From Actinomycetota bacterium (GTDB taxonomy: Bacteria; Actinomycetota; Acidimicrobiia; Acidimicrobiales; Microtrichaceae): 64,000 nt of DNA. The DNA is taken from positions 1-64,000 of the forward strand of contig JADJBW010000014.1 of NCBI GenBank assembly GCA_016703525.1, written 5' to 3'. Below the pieces are notes generated by a model that worked only from the letters and a program-made list of their open reading frames with translations, ran no database searches and was not told where the DNA came from. The position numbers and the translations under genes were made by a program. Each line of letters begins with the position of its first letter. Position 1 is the stretch's first letter. This document shows positions 18,973 through 27,348 of the stretch, piece after piece.

Positions 18973-20643
18973 TCAGGCCTCCAGCACCACCGGAACGATC
19001 ATCGGACGGCGACGCGTCGACTCGCCCACGAACGAGCCCGCCGACCGGCGGATGACCTTCTGCAGGGAGGACCGCGTGGGCTGACCCTCGGCCAGAGCGG
19101 CGGTGACCGCCGCGCGGACCCGGTCGGCCATCGTCGCGAACAGGTCGTCGTGCTCGTCGGCCGCAGCCCAGCCCCGGGCCGCGATCTCGGGCCCGCCGAC
19201 CAGCTGACGAGATGCCAGGTCGACGCACACGATGGCGGCCACCACCCCGTCGTTGCCCAGGATCTGGCGGTCGCGCAGCGTCGAGTTGTCGACATCGCCG
19301 ACGCCGTGCACGAACACGTACTCCGCAGGCACTCGGCCGGCCGGCCGAAGCCCGTCGTCGTCGAGGATCAGTCGATCGCCGTCCTCGGCCACCCGTACCT
19401 GCTCGGCCGGCACACCCATGATCTTCGCCAGCCGGGCGTGGGCGACCAGGTGGCGGTACTCGCCGTGTACCGGTACGAACCACTCGGGACGGGCAACGGA
19501 CAGGAACAGCTTCAGCTCCTCCTGCTTGGCATGCCCGGTCGCATGAACGTCCCCGATGCCGGAGTGCACGACCTCGGCGCCCAGGCGCACCAGGTTGTCG
19601 ATGACCCGGGCGACCGCCGACTCGTTGCCCGGGATCGGGTGCGACGACAAGATGACGGTGTCGTTCGGCGTGACCCGAAGCCAGCGGTTCTCGTTGCTGC
19701 CGAGCAGTGCGAGCGCCGACATGGCTTCGCCCTGGGAGCCCGTGGAGATCACACAGACCTGACCGGGCTCGTAGCCGTCGATGTCGTCGATGTCGACCAG
19801 CGATGCATCGGGGATGTGCAACACCCCCATCTGGCGAGCCATCGCGACGTTCTTGCGCATCGAGCGGCCGAGCGGCGCAACGACCCGTCCGTGGGACCGG
19901 GCGGCGTCCGCGATCTGCTGGACCCGATGGATGTGGCTGGCGAAGCACGCGGTGATGACCCGGCGGCCCTCGTGTTCGTGCATCACGTCGTAGAGCACGG
20001 ATCCGACCGCACGCTCGGAGCGCGAATGACCGTGCTGGTCGGCGTTGGTCGAGTCGCTCAACAGCAGCCGAATCCCGGGGCCCGACGCCAACCCGCCGAC
20101 GCGGCTCAGGTCGGACAGCCTGCCGTCCACCGGCGTGAGGTCGATCTTGAAATCACCGGTGTGGAGCAGAACCCCCTGCGGCGTGTGGAACACCGTCGCG
20201 AACCCATGGGGAACCGAGTGGGTCTGCGGCAGGAACTCGCAATCGAACGGGCCGAAGCTGCGGCGCTCGCCGTCTTCCACGACGATCATCTGGGTTCGAC
20301 CCAGCAGGCCGGCCTCCTCGATGCGAGACCGGGCGAGCCCGAGCGTCAACGCCGAGCCGATGATGGGGAACGACAGCTCGGCCAACGCATACGACAGCGC
20401 TCCGACGTGGTCCTCGTGGCCGTGGGTGAGGATGCACCCCTCGATGTCGTCGCGGCGCTCGATCAGCCACGAGAAGTCGGGGAGGACGACGTCGATGCCC
20501 AACATGTCGTCGTCGGGGAACATCAGCCCGCAGTCGAGCAACATGATTCGACCGTCGATCTCGATCGCGGCGCAGTTGCGCCCGATCTCGCCCAGGCCGC
20601 CGAGGAAGGTGATCTCGACCGGTGAGTTCGCTGTGGTTCCCAT
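18973..20643 (-). CDS. rnj: Ribonuclease J
   Basis: A 556-aa metallo-beta-lactamase/beta-CASP nuclease with 5'-exonuclease and endonuclease activity on RNA, acting in mRNA decay and rRNA maturation. The zinc motifs are LTHGHEDHVGALSYAL, HTGDFKID and HATGHAKQEELK. The beta-CASP motifs include LLLSDSTNADQHGHSRSE and VISTGSQGEAMSAL. A C-terminal domain ends in the family tail RRSAGSFVGESTRRRPMIVP. The ATG at 20643 overlaps the dapA stop by one base (TGATG), so the two are coupled; dapA-rnj pairing is common in actinobacteria. PNPase (pnp, 38.4-40.8 kb) is the other exoribonuclease in the window. Confidence 0.95.
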   Translation of the reverse strand: MGTTANSPVEITFLGGLGEIGRNCAAIEIDGRIMLLDCGLMFPDDDMLGIDVVLPDFSWLIERRDDIEGCILTHGHEDHVGALSYALAELSFPIIGSALTLGLARSRIEEAGLLGRTQMIVVEDGERRSFGPFDCEFLPQTHSVPHGFATVFHTPQGVLLHTGDFKIDLTPVDGRLSDLSRVGGLASGPGIRLLLSDSTNADQHGHSRSERAVGSVLYDVMHEHEGRRVITACFASHIHRVQQIADAARSHGRVVAPLGRSMRKNVAMARQMGVLHIPDASLVDIDDIDGYEPGQVCVISTGSQGEAMSALALLGSNENRWLRVTPNDTVILSSHPIPGNESAVARVIDNLVRLGAEVVHSGIGDVHATGHAKQEELKLFLSVARPEWFVPVHGEYRHLVAHARLAKIMGVPAEQVRVAEDGDRLILDDDGLRPAGRVPAEYVFVHGVGDVDNSTLRDRQILGNDGVVAAIVCVDLASRQLVGGPEIAARGWAAADEHDDLFATMADRVRAAVTAALAEGQPTRSSLQKVIRRSAGSFVGESTRRRPMIVPVVLEA

Positions 20644-21533
20644 CAGACGAGCCGATCCAGAACGGTGCGGGCCTGCGCTTCGAGCCAATCGGGCTCCGGT
20701 CCGAGCGGTGATCGGCACGAACCGACGTTCAACCCGAGCACCCGCAGCATGCACTTTGTGGGGATCGGGTTCGGCGCGGCGTCGCCCGTTTCGTACGCGT
20801 AGCTCTCGACGAGGGTGCCGTTGATGTGTGCCGCCCGGCCGACGTCGCCGGCGGCGAACGCGGCGATCATCTCTCCGATCTGGCGGCCGATCCAGTGGCT
20901 GGCCACGCTGATCGCGCCGACCGCGCCCACGGCCAGGAGCGGCAACGTGAGCGCGTCGTCGCCGGAATAGACCTCGAAACCCGTTGGCGCGTCACGCAGA
21001 AACGTTGCCGTCTCCGCCGGGTCCCCGGCGGCGTCCTTCAAGGCGACGACGTTGTCGACATCGTGGGCGAGACCCAGCAGCGTGTCGGTCGAAACCTTCC
21101 GGCCCGTTCGAACGGGGATGTCGTAGATCACGACCGGCAGGTCGGTCGCCGCGGCGACGCTGCGGAAGTACTGATCGAGCCCGGCTTGCGACGGACGGTT
21201 GTAGTACGGCGAGACCACCAGGACGCCCTCGACGCCGAGCTGTGCCGCACGCCGGGTCGCGTCGACGGCGTACGCCGTGTCGTTCGAGCCGGTCCCGAGC
21301 AGCACGGGCACCGACACAGCGGCGCGCACCGCCTTGGTCAGTGCGACCTCCTCGGAGTCCGACAGCACCGGGCTCTCGCCCGTGGTTCCGGCGATCACCA
21401 ATCCGTCGCTGCCGTTGTCGACCAGCCACGCCGCGAGCGTGGCCGCCGCGTCGAGGTCGAGATCGCCCTGTTCGTCGAACGGCGTAACCATGGCCGTGAG
21501 CACGCGGCCGAATCGTGGGGTAGGACCCGTCAT
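20643..21533 (-). CDS. dapA: 4-hydroxy-tetrahydrodipicolinate synthase DapA
   Basis: A 296-aa TIM-barrel aldolase that condenses pyruvate and aspartate semialdehyde, the first committed step of lysine and diaminopimelate synthesis. Visible motifs are VTPFDEQGDLDLDA, GTTGESPVLSDSE, the catalytic tyrosine in VVSPYYNRPSQAGL and the Schiff-base lysine in VALKDAAGD. The start is the ATG at 21533 (MTGPTPRFGRVLTAMVTPF). Its stop overlaps the rnj start. DapB, the next enzyme, is 14 kb away at 35.4-36.2 kb, so the pathway genes are not clustered. No lysine riboswitch is apparent upstream. Confidence 0.95.
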   Translation of the reverse strand: MTGPTPRFGRVLTAMVTPFDEQGDLDLDAAATLAAWLVDNGSDGLVIAGTTGESPVLSDSEEVALTKAVRAAVSVPVLLGTGSNDTAYAVDATRRAAQLGVEGVLVVSPYYNRPSQAGLDQYFRSVAAATDLPVVIYDIPVRTGRKVSTDTLLGLAHDVDNVVALKDAAGDPAETATFLRDAPTGFEVYSGDDALTLPLLAVGAVGAISVASHWIGRQIGEMIAAFAAGDVGRAAHINGTLVESYAYETGDAAPNPIPTKCMLRVLGLNVGSCRSPLGPEPDWLEAQARTVLDRLV

Positions 21534-21564
21534 GGGTGGCGACGTTAGTTCTCGCCTGCGACCC

Positions 21565-22209
21565 TCACGGCGGAGTTGCGCGCGTTCGGCCCGTCGTGGC
21601 CAGCAGGTCCTCGTGAAACTCGAACCAGATCGTGTGGTACGAATCGACGAGCGGCCGGGTGAACCAGTCGTGCTCACCGGCCAGAACCCGGGTGATCGCG
21701 TGGTCGAATCTGGGCACGTACATGCCGAAGCGACCCAGAGCGTCCGCCGCCTCGCCGGCGATCACCACGATGTCGGCGTGGGTCGATTCCAGCCGGGTGA
21801 CGACCCGTCGGTCGTATCGCCGATCGCGGTGATCGTTCGGTTCCGAGCCGCCGCTCGGCAGCGAGCGGACCTGCCAGTCCGTACACAGCTGCAGGAAGGC
21901 CGCGTTCAGCGGCGCGAAGCGCGGCATCAACGCATCGAAGGTCGAGCGTGCACCAGAGCGATCGACCTCGTCCGAGAGCAGCACGGCGAGTCGTGCGCGC
22001 CCGTCGGCGGTGAGCGTCCAACCGCGCGGCCCGTGCGGCAGATCGGCGCCGGGTTCGTGGCGTCGGATCCACCCCTGCCCCACGGCGCGTTCCAGGCGGG
22101 GGGCGAGTTCACCCCGTGCGAGGCCGAGCCGGGTGGCGAGCCAGTCCTCGTCGAGCACCGCTCCGAGACGGATCGCCTGGAGCACTGCAAGCGCCGATGC
22201 GTCGTCCAT
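21565..22209 (-). CDS. Actinobacterial winged-helix protein of unknown role
   Basis: A 214-aa protein of a family I recall from many actinobacteria as an HTH or MarR-like protein without assigned function. The N-terminal third looks like a winged helix (LQAIRLGAVLDEDWLATRLG, then LEPR-like segments and GWTLTADGRARLAVLL). The C-terminal two thirds are helical with conserved-looking blocks FAPLNAAFLQLCTDWQ, NDHRDRRYDRRVV, YVPRFDHAITRVLAGEHDWF and VDSYHTIWFEFHEDLL. The start is the ATG at 22209; the longer frame upstream lacks homology. It lies 31 bp before dapA on the same strand and may be co-transcribed with it. No ligand or target can be named. Confidence 0.7.
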   Translation of the reverse strand: MDDASALAVLQAIRLGAVLDEDWLATRLGLARGELAPRLERAVGQGWIRRHEPGADLPHGPRGWTLTADGRARLAVLLSDEVDRSGARSTFDALMPRFAPLNAAFLQLCTDWQVRSLPSGGSEPNDHRDRRYDRRVVTRLESTHADIVVIAGEAADALGRFGMYVPRFDHAITRVLAGEHDWFTRPLVDSYHTIWFEFHEDLLATTGRTRATPP

Positions 22210-22264
22210 GGTGGCGACGCTAGAACACGATCCCGGTCCGACCCCGACGGGTGCCGCCGGCGAC

Positions 22265-22945
22265 CTACCGACCGCTCTTGCGTGCGATCGCGTGCCGCGT
22301 GAGGGCGATGAGCGCGCTGCGGGTCGACTCACGATCGCGGGCATCGAGCACCACGACGGGCACCTCGGGGGCGACGGCGAGCGCCTCGCGCACCTCCTCG
22401 ACGGGGTGGGCGAGCACGCCGTCGAATCGGTTCAGCGCGATCACATACGGGGTCCGTCGCCGCTCGAAGTAGTCGATCGCACCGAAGCAGTCGGCGATGC
22501 GGCGCGTGTCCACGAGCACGACGGCACCGACTGCGCCCCGCGTGAGCTCGTCCCACATGAACCAGAACCGATCCTGCCCCGGCGTCCCGAACAGGTAGAG
22601 CATCGTGGTCGCGCTGAGCGTCAGCCGACCGAAGTCCATCGCAACCGTCGTCGTGGTCTTGGTCGACACCGCACCGGCGTTGTCCACGCCGACCGAATAC
22701 TGGGTCATCGGCGCCTCGGTGGTCAGCGGCGTGATCTCGCTGATCGAATCGACGAAGGTGGTCTTGCCCGCGGCGAACCCGCCGGCAACCACGACCTTGA
22801 GCGGCGTGATCCCCGCGGGCGCCGGCGCCGACGGATTGGTGGACCGTCGACCGTCGAGTGCGTTCGCGGCGGCGAAGTGATCCGCCCCGTCGTGGGGTGA
22901 CGCGGGCACCGCCGACGCCGGGCGATCAGAACGTCTGGAGATCAT
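22265..22945 (-). CDS. cvnD: Conservon small GTPase (CvnD-like, MglA/Ras-like fold)
   Basis: About 226 aa. A variable N-terminal 45 residues precedes a small GTP-binding domain: G1 VVVAGGFAAGKTTFVDSISE, G3 FGTPGQDRFWFMWDEL and G4 ALNRFDGV. These variants are standard for CvnD proteins of Streptomyces conservons, which are thought to switch in response to a membrane sensor kinase. The start at 22945 overlaps the end of the DUF742 gene by 20 nt, so it is the fourth cistron of the conservon. No cytochrome P450 (the fifth cvn gene of some conservons) follows; the next gene is the winged-helix protein at 21565. Confidence 0.88.
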   Translation of the reverse strand: MISRRSDRPASAVPASPHDGADHFAAANALDGRRSTNPSAPAPAGITPLKVVVAGGFAAGKTTFVDSISEITPLTTEAPMTQYSVGVDNAGAVSTKTTTTVAMDFGRLTLSATTMLYLFGTPGQDRFWFMWDELTRGAVGAVVLVDTRRIADCFGAIDYFERRRTPYVIALNRFDGVLAHPVEEVREALAVAPEVPVVVLDARDRESTRSALIALTRHAIARKSGR

Positions 22946-23270
22946 CGAGCAGCCTTTCAAGGGTCGACACGTCGGGCCCGTCGTCATCGAAGTCGGCGGT
23001 GGAGAGTTCCACGAACTCCGAGGCCATCAGATCCGCCACGAGCACTCGGGCCACGCCGAGATGGACGCCGATCAGCGCTCCGATCTCGGCGATCGAGTGC
23101 GGCTCGGCGCAAAGCTGAACGATGCGGGCGCGCTCTGCCACCATGCGATGGGCGAGGTGCCGTGCCCGGTCCGTCGAGGTGACGATGGCGTCGAGCGGAA
23201 GGTCGATGACCGCGGCCGCTCGACCCTGGGTCAGGGCGAACGGTCGGAGGAAGCGTCGCTCAGCGGACAT
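22926..23270 (-). CDS. cvnC: DUF742 protein (CvnC-like) of the conservon
   Basis: A 114-aa DUF742 protein. The family blocks are visible: RRFLRPFALTQGRA near the N-terminus, then ARIVQLCAEPHSIAEIGALI, HLGVARVLVADL and the C-terminal LERLLDDLQTF. DUF742 proteins resemble a winged helix and occur almost only between the roadblock and GTPase genes of actinobacterial conservons, where they are thought to join the kinase-GTPase complex. It starts at the ATG at 23270, 11 nt after the roadblock stop, and its end overlaps the GTPase start. No membrane segments are seen. Confidence 0.9.
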   Translation of the reverse strand: MSAERRFLRPFALTQGRAAAVIDLPLDAIVTSTDRARHLAHRMVAERARIVQLCAEPHSIAEIGALIGVHLGVARVLVADLMASEFVELSTADFDDDGPDVSTLERLLDDLQTF

Positions 23271-23281
23271 CTCGGTGTGGG

Positions 23282-23696
23282 TCAGACCGCCGGCAGCGCC
23301 GACTGGAGTTCGACCACGAGCGAGGGGGTCAGCACCGAACCGGCGCGCTTCACCAGCATCGTCATCTCGTATCCCACCATGCCCACGTCGCAGCGCTTCC
23401 CGGCGAGCACCGCGAGCGCCGAGCCGTCGGAGATCGACATGAACAGCATGTAGCCCTCGGCCAACTCGACGAGCACCTGTGCGACGTCCCCGCCGCCGAA
23501 ACACCGCGCCGCTCCGTGCGTCAGGCTCATCAGGCCCGATGCGACGGCCGCGAGTTGATCGCCGCCGGCGCGACATCGACATGAGCAGGCCGTCGGACGA
23601 GACGACGACGGCGTCGATAACTCCGGGAACGCGCTCGACGAACGAGCCCAGGAGCCAGTTGAGCTTCTGCGCCTCAGCGCTGAGCGTCGCGGTCAT
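23282..23696 (-). CDS. cvnB: Roadblock/LC7 protein (CvnB-like) of the conservon (frameshifted)
   Basis: About 138 aa of roadblock/LC7 fold, the likely GTPase-activating or scaffolding partner of the CvnD GTPase. The N-terminal helix LNWLLGSFVERVPGVIDAVV is followed by SSDGLLMSMS. After a frame break near 23561-23570, in a GCCGCCGGCGCG run, it continues as SLTHGAARCFGGGDVAQVLV and MLFMSISDGSALAVLAGK. The total length fits loss of two bases. The ATG at 23696 shares a 4-nt ATGA with the kinase stop. The tail VVELQSALPAV is typical for the family. Read naively, only fragments would be predicted. Confidence 0.85.
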
Positions 23697-26092
23697 CGGA
23701 GGTCTCCGTTTCGGTTCCAGTCGGTGGTCGAAGCCGGCGCGGGCGCGCCCGCGCTCTCGCGGCCCGAAGCCACGCCGCTCGCAAGGCTCGAGAGTGCCGC
23801 ACGCCGCGCCTCGGCGACGGCGTCGAAGGGCTCGTCGGTTGCGGGCGACGGGCGCCCCGATGAGGCCGGTGCCGAGTCGCCGCCGAACCGACGGAACGGT
23901 GCGCCCGATGCGTCGCCTTCCGGATCGAACACAGCGCCGGGCGTGCGGCGGGTCAGACCCGAGGCGGTGGGCGCCGCAGCGGCCTGAGCGTGCTGGTTCG
24001 CGGCCGGCCCCACGACGATGGGTTCCTGCGCCGGGGTCCGCGCCGGCGTCGTCTCCCGGGGAGATGCAGCGATCGGATGGACGGCGGGGGGCGGCGCGGA
24101 GGCCGGCGCCGGGGCGGGCGCGGGGGCCGCGCCGATCGCCGGAATCGCCGGCATCGAGATGGCCGGAGCCGACGGCGCGTGCTGCGCCGGAGGGGCGGAC
24201 GGCGGGGTGCGGATCAGCATCGCAGCGGGGAGCGAGACGCTCACGGCGAGCCCCCGACCTCGATTGGCGAGCACATACACGCCGATGCCCATTCGTCGCG
24301 CCAGACGTGCGACCACCTGAAAGCCGACCTGATCGGCGACGATCTCGTCGATCGCCGGCGGGCTGGCGAGGCGATCGTTGACCTCATCGATCGCATCCGG
24401 CGGCATGCCGATGCCTTGATCGAGCACCCAGATCCGGTACCCGTCGGGCAGGACCTCGCCGCGCACCAAAACCGGGGTGCTCGGCGGCGAGTAGGCGGTC
24501 GAGTTCTCGACCAGCTCGGCGATCACATGGGAGAGATCGACCGCGAGGCGACCTTCGACCCGCAGCGACTCGCCGGCGGGGATCTCCACGTTCACCCGCG
24601 TCATGTCGCCGATCTCGGAAATGCCCGCCCGGATCACGTCGAGGATCGACACGGGTTCGCTCCAGGCGCGGGGGAACTCGTCGCCGGCAAGCACGAGGAG
24701 GTTCTCGGCGTTACGCCGCATCCCCGTGACCAGGTGGTCGAGGCGGAACAGGCTGTCGAGCAGTTGCGGATCGTCGTGCGTTGCTTCGAGCGCGTCGATG
24801 AGATCGAGCTGGCGGTCGATGAGCGCCTGGTTGCGTCGCCCAAGGCTCACGAGGATCTGGGTCAACGTCTCGGACCGGCGACGGGTGTGTTCGAGCGAGG
24901 TGTCAACCGCGGTGCGCAGCACCTTGTTGAACGAGCCGGCGAGCGACCCGATCTCGTCACGCCCGCTGGCCGTCACCTGCGGGAGCACGTCGGAGGCGGT
25001 CGAACCCGAGCCGTCGGCCAGATGGGTCAACACCGCCGGCAGTTGCCGGTCGGCGATCTCCTCCGCCTCTGCGGTCACCGATCGAAGGCGGCGGCTGATC
25101 GAGCGACCGGCGATCGTCGCGGAGCCGATCGACGCGAGGGCCGCGGCCACCGCTACGGCGACAATCACCAGCGCCTGCGTTCGAGCATCGTCGCGAGCCG
25201 ACTGCGCCGCATCCTCGATCGAGGCGTTCATGGTCGTGGTGATCTCGTTGAGCGCCTCGACCCGGCGGTCCATGGCCGAGTTCCACGACTTCGGGGCGAT
25301 CTCGGTCGAACGCCCGGCGGCGGCCGAGCGGATGACCTCGCTCACCAGGTCGCTCGACCCAGCGAACGATGCTCCCGAGGTGAGCGTCCGGTACTGCCGC
25401 AGAACGTCAGGGGCGGCGAGGCGTTCGAAGCGTGCCGCCTCCTCCGTGGCGATTTGCCGGCTCGTGACGACCTGGCCATAGTCGGCCACCGTCAGCGGTG
25501 CGTCGCCGAGGCGGGTGACGACGTACCCACGGATGTGGGTCGTCTGCGCGACGGACTCGGCGAACACGTCGCGGGCCGACGACTCGCGGATCACGGTCGA
25601 GTCGGTCGCGTCCGAGGCCGCTGCGGTCCACACCGACTCCAGCGGTTCCTGCGCCGCGGAGTAGGCGTCAAAGACCCGCTGAGCGACGTAGGCCTCGCTG
25701 TCGATCGCCGAGCGCAGGTCGGTGAGCGTCGCGAGCTTGTCGTGAGCCGCGGCGAGCGTCGACGGACGTGCGTCCGCCTCGGTCGCGCGCGCCGCGCTGT
25801 CGAATGCGTCGAGTGCGCTGCCGATGGCTGTGCGAGCGTCGGAAACGCTGAGGTTCCCAGCCGTCTTGTCACCTGCGGCCAGCACGGTCAGCGTTGCATC
25901 GCGCTCGTTTCGCAACGACTCGGCGACATCGGTCGCGGTGGTCGCGAGCCGGGCGCGCTGGCGGACCTGTTCCGCGGCGGAGGCACGTTGCAAATAGGGC
26001 CCTGCGACGGCAACGACGAGCAGCACGATCATCAACACCGATGGCACCGTCACCAGCGCGAGCTTGGTTCTGAACGCCGCATTCCTGAGCAT
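23693..26092 (-). CDS. cvnA: Nitrate/nitrite-sensor-domain histidine kinase (CvnA-like)
   Basis: A 799-aa membrane sensor. A first membrane helix (LALVTVPSVLMIVLLVVAVA) is followed by an extracytoplasmic NIT-type helical domain of about 250 residues, a second helix near 300-325 (ALVIVAVAVAAALASIGSAT), a HAMP-like linker, and a dimerisation helix with the H-box LDHLVTGMRRNAENLLVLAG. The ATPase domain has the N-box HVIAELVENSTAYSPP and G-box VLDQGIGMPPDAI. The last 190 residues are Pro/Ala-rich and probably disordered. It heads the four-gene conservon. No response regulator is encoded, as in Streptomyces conservons, so signalling likely runs through the roadblock, DUF742 and GTPase proteins. 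Confidence 0.92.
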   Translation of the reverse strand: MLRNAAFRTKLALVTVPSVLMIVLLVVAVAGPYLQRASAAEQVRQRARLATTATDVAESLRNERDATLTVLAAGDKTAGNLSVSDARTAIGSALDAFDSAARATEADARPSTLAAAHDKLATLTDLRSAIDSEAYVAQRVFDAYSAAQEPLESVWTAAASDATDSTVIRESSARDVFAESVAQTTHIRGYVVTRLGDAPLTVADYGQVVTSRQIATEEAARFERLAAPDVLRQYRTLTSGASFAGSSDLVSEVIRSAAAGRSTEIAPKSWNSAMDRRVEALNEITTTMNASIEDAAQSARDDARTQALVIVAVAVAAALASIGSATIAGRSISRRLRSVTAEAEEIADRQLPAVLTHLADGSGSTASDVLPQVTASGRDEIGSLAGSFNKVLRTAVDTSLEHTRRRSETLTQILVSLGRRNQALIDRQLDLIDALEATHDDPQLLDSLFRLDHLVTGMRRNAENLLVLAGDEFPRAWSEPVSILDVIRAGISEIGDMTRVNVEIPAGESLRVEGRLAVDLSHVIAELVENSTAYSPPSTPVLVRGEVLPDGYRIWVLDQGIGMPPDAIDEVNDRLASPPAIDEIVADQVGFQVVARLARRMGIGVYVLANRGRGLAVSVSLPAAMLIRTPPSAPPAQHAPSAPAISMPAIPAIGAAPAPAPAPASAPPPAVHPIAASPRETTPARTPAQEPIVVGPAANQHAQAAAAPTASGLTRRTPGAVFDPEGDASGAPFRRFGGDSAPASSGRPSPATDEPFDAVAEARRAALSSLASGVASGRESAGAPAPASTTDWNRNGDLR

Positions 26093-26262
26093 GGGGTCTC
26101 CCGACTCGCCTGACCTCTCTGTGGCCTATCGGCGGAGGACCCACCCGACTTGAGGCTCGGCGAGCGTCGAATCCAAGCGGGTTCCGGCCTGCGACGACGG
26201 CTATCGGGAAGCGTCCCCCGTGTCGGGTGGAGCCGCGGAATCCCGCCCGTAGAGTCGATGTG

Positions 26263-27321
26263 GTGGACCACGGCGATACCCCGTTCAATCTCCGACCCGG
26301 CGCCGCTCCTGCGGCAACGGTCGGCCGGACCCGTGAGCTCGATCTGATCGAGCAACTGCTGGCGCAGGCGGTGTTGAGCGGTGGCGGCGGACCGATCTCG
26401 ATGAGCGGGCGTCCGGGCCTCGGAGTGACCGCGGTGCTTCGCGAGATCGCCGATCGGGCGAGCTCTGCGAAGTGGGCCGCCGGATTCTCGACGGCCGATG
26501 CCGATCTCGGCCGGACGATCGCCGCCACCGTGAACGCCGCCGTCGAGCGGTTCGCGGCTCGCCGCCCGGGAGCGTCTCGACTCCCGGAGCTACGAGCGAT
26601 CAACGATCGCCTGCGCGCCGAGCGGCCCGATGAACCCGTCGCCGTGCGAGCACCGCTTCTCGCTGCCGCCGAGGCGATGCTCGACCTCAACGGTGGGCTC
26701 CTGTTGGCGATCGACGACTCGCACCTGCTGGGACCCCATGCGGTGACGCTGGCCGACATCGTCACCGACATCGCCGACGCGGGATTGCCGATCGTCGCGG
26801 TGTTCGGCGGGCATCCCGCCGCTCCGGTCGGGCTCGACTTCGTGCTCGAACCCCTACAGGCGACCGACATCGCGCGACTTGGCGCCGCTGCCGGCGTTCC
26901 CCTCCATCCCTCCGCGGTCGCAGCGATCCTCGACCTGAGCGACGGCACGCCGTTTCTCGTGCAAGCGTTCGCCGAGGCCGCGCTCTTGGCGGCGCCCGAG
27001 CTTCCCCTCGGAGCGGAGGATGTCGACTCTGGGCGCGCCAACGCGCTCGAGGACGTCATCGAGGCGTGGTACCGGCCGCGCACCTCCGGCCTGACCGGGT
27101 CCGAACACCGCTACCTTCGTGCGGTCGCCGACCTCGGTGCCGGCTCCGTGTTCCTCCGGGACATCGCGCATCGGCTCGGCGACACACGGTTCGGCGGAAC
27201 GGGGGCGCACACCCAAGAGCTCACGACGGCGCTCGTCCGCCGCGGACTTCTGTGGCCCGACGGTGACCGCGTCTCGTTCGCTCTCCCGTCGTTCGACTCG
27301 TACTTCGCGACCTATTGCTGA
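26263..27321 (+). CDS. AAA-type (AAA_16/ORC-like) protein with a degenerate Walker A
   Basis: About 352 aa. It begins like other AAA_16 regulators (TVGRTRELDLIEQLLAQAV). Where the P-loop should be, it reads SGRPGLGVTAVLREIAD, so the Walker A lysine is replaced by valine. The Walker B acidic pair is intact (LLLAIDDSHLLG). A helical lid and a C-terminal winged-helix-like part follow (GSEHRYLRAVADLGAGSVFL, then DIAHRLG). ATP hydrolysis is therefore doubtful. It is divergent from the conservon with about 170 bp between starts, so it may share regulation with it. Start choice is uncertain: the GTG at 26263 or 26260, or one further up at 26227. It converges on the ferritin-like gene. Confidence 0.7.
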   Translation: MDHGDTPFNLRPGAAPAATVGRTRELDLIEQLLAQAVLSGGGGPISMSGRPGLGVTAVLREIADRASSAKWAAGFSTADADLGRTIAATVNAAVERFAARRPGASRLPELRAINDRLRAERPDEPVAVRAPLLAAAEAMLDLNGGLLLAIDDSHLLGPHAVTLADIVTDIADAGLPIVAVFGGHPAAPVGLDFVLEPLQATDIARLGAAAGVPLHPSAVAAILDLSDGTPFLVQAFAEAALLAAPELPLGAEDVDSGRANALEDVIEAWYRPRTSGLTGSEHRYLRAVADLGAGSVFLRDIAHRLGDTRFGGTGAHTQELTTALVRRGLLWPDGDRVSFALPSFDSYFATYC

Positions 27322-27348
27322 GGAGTCGAACGACGGCGAGGCGGCGGC

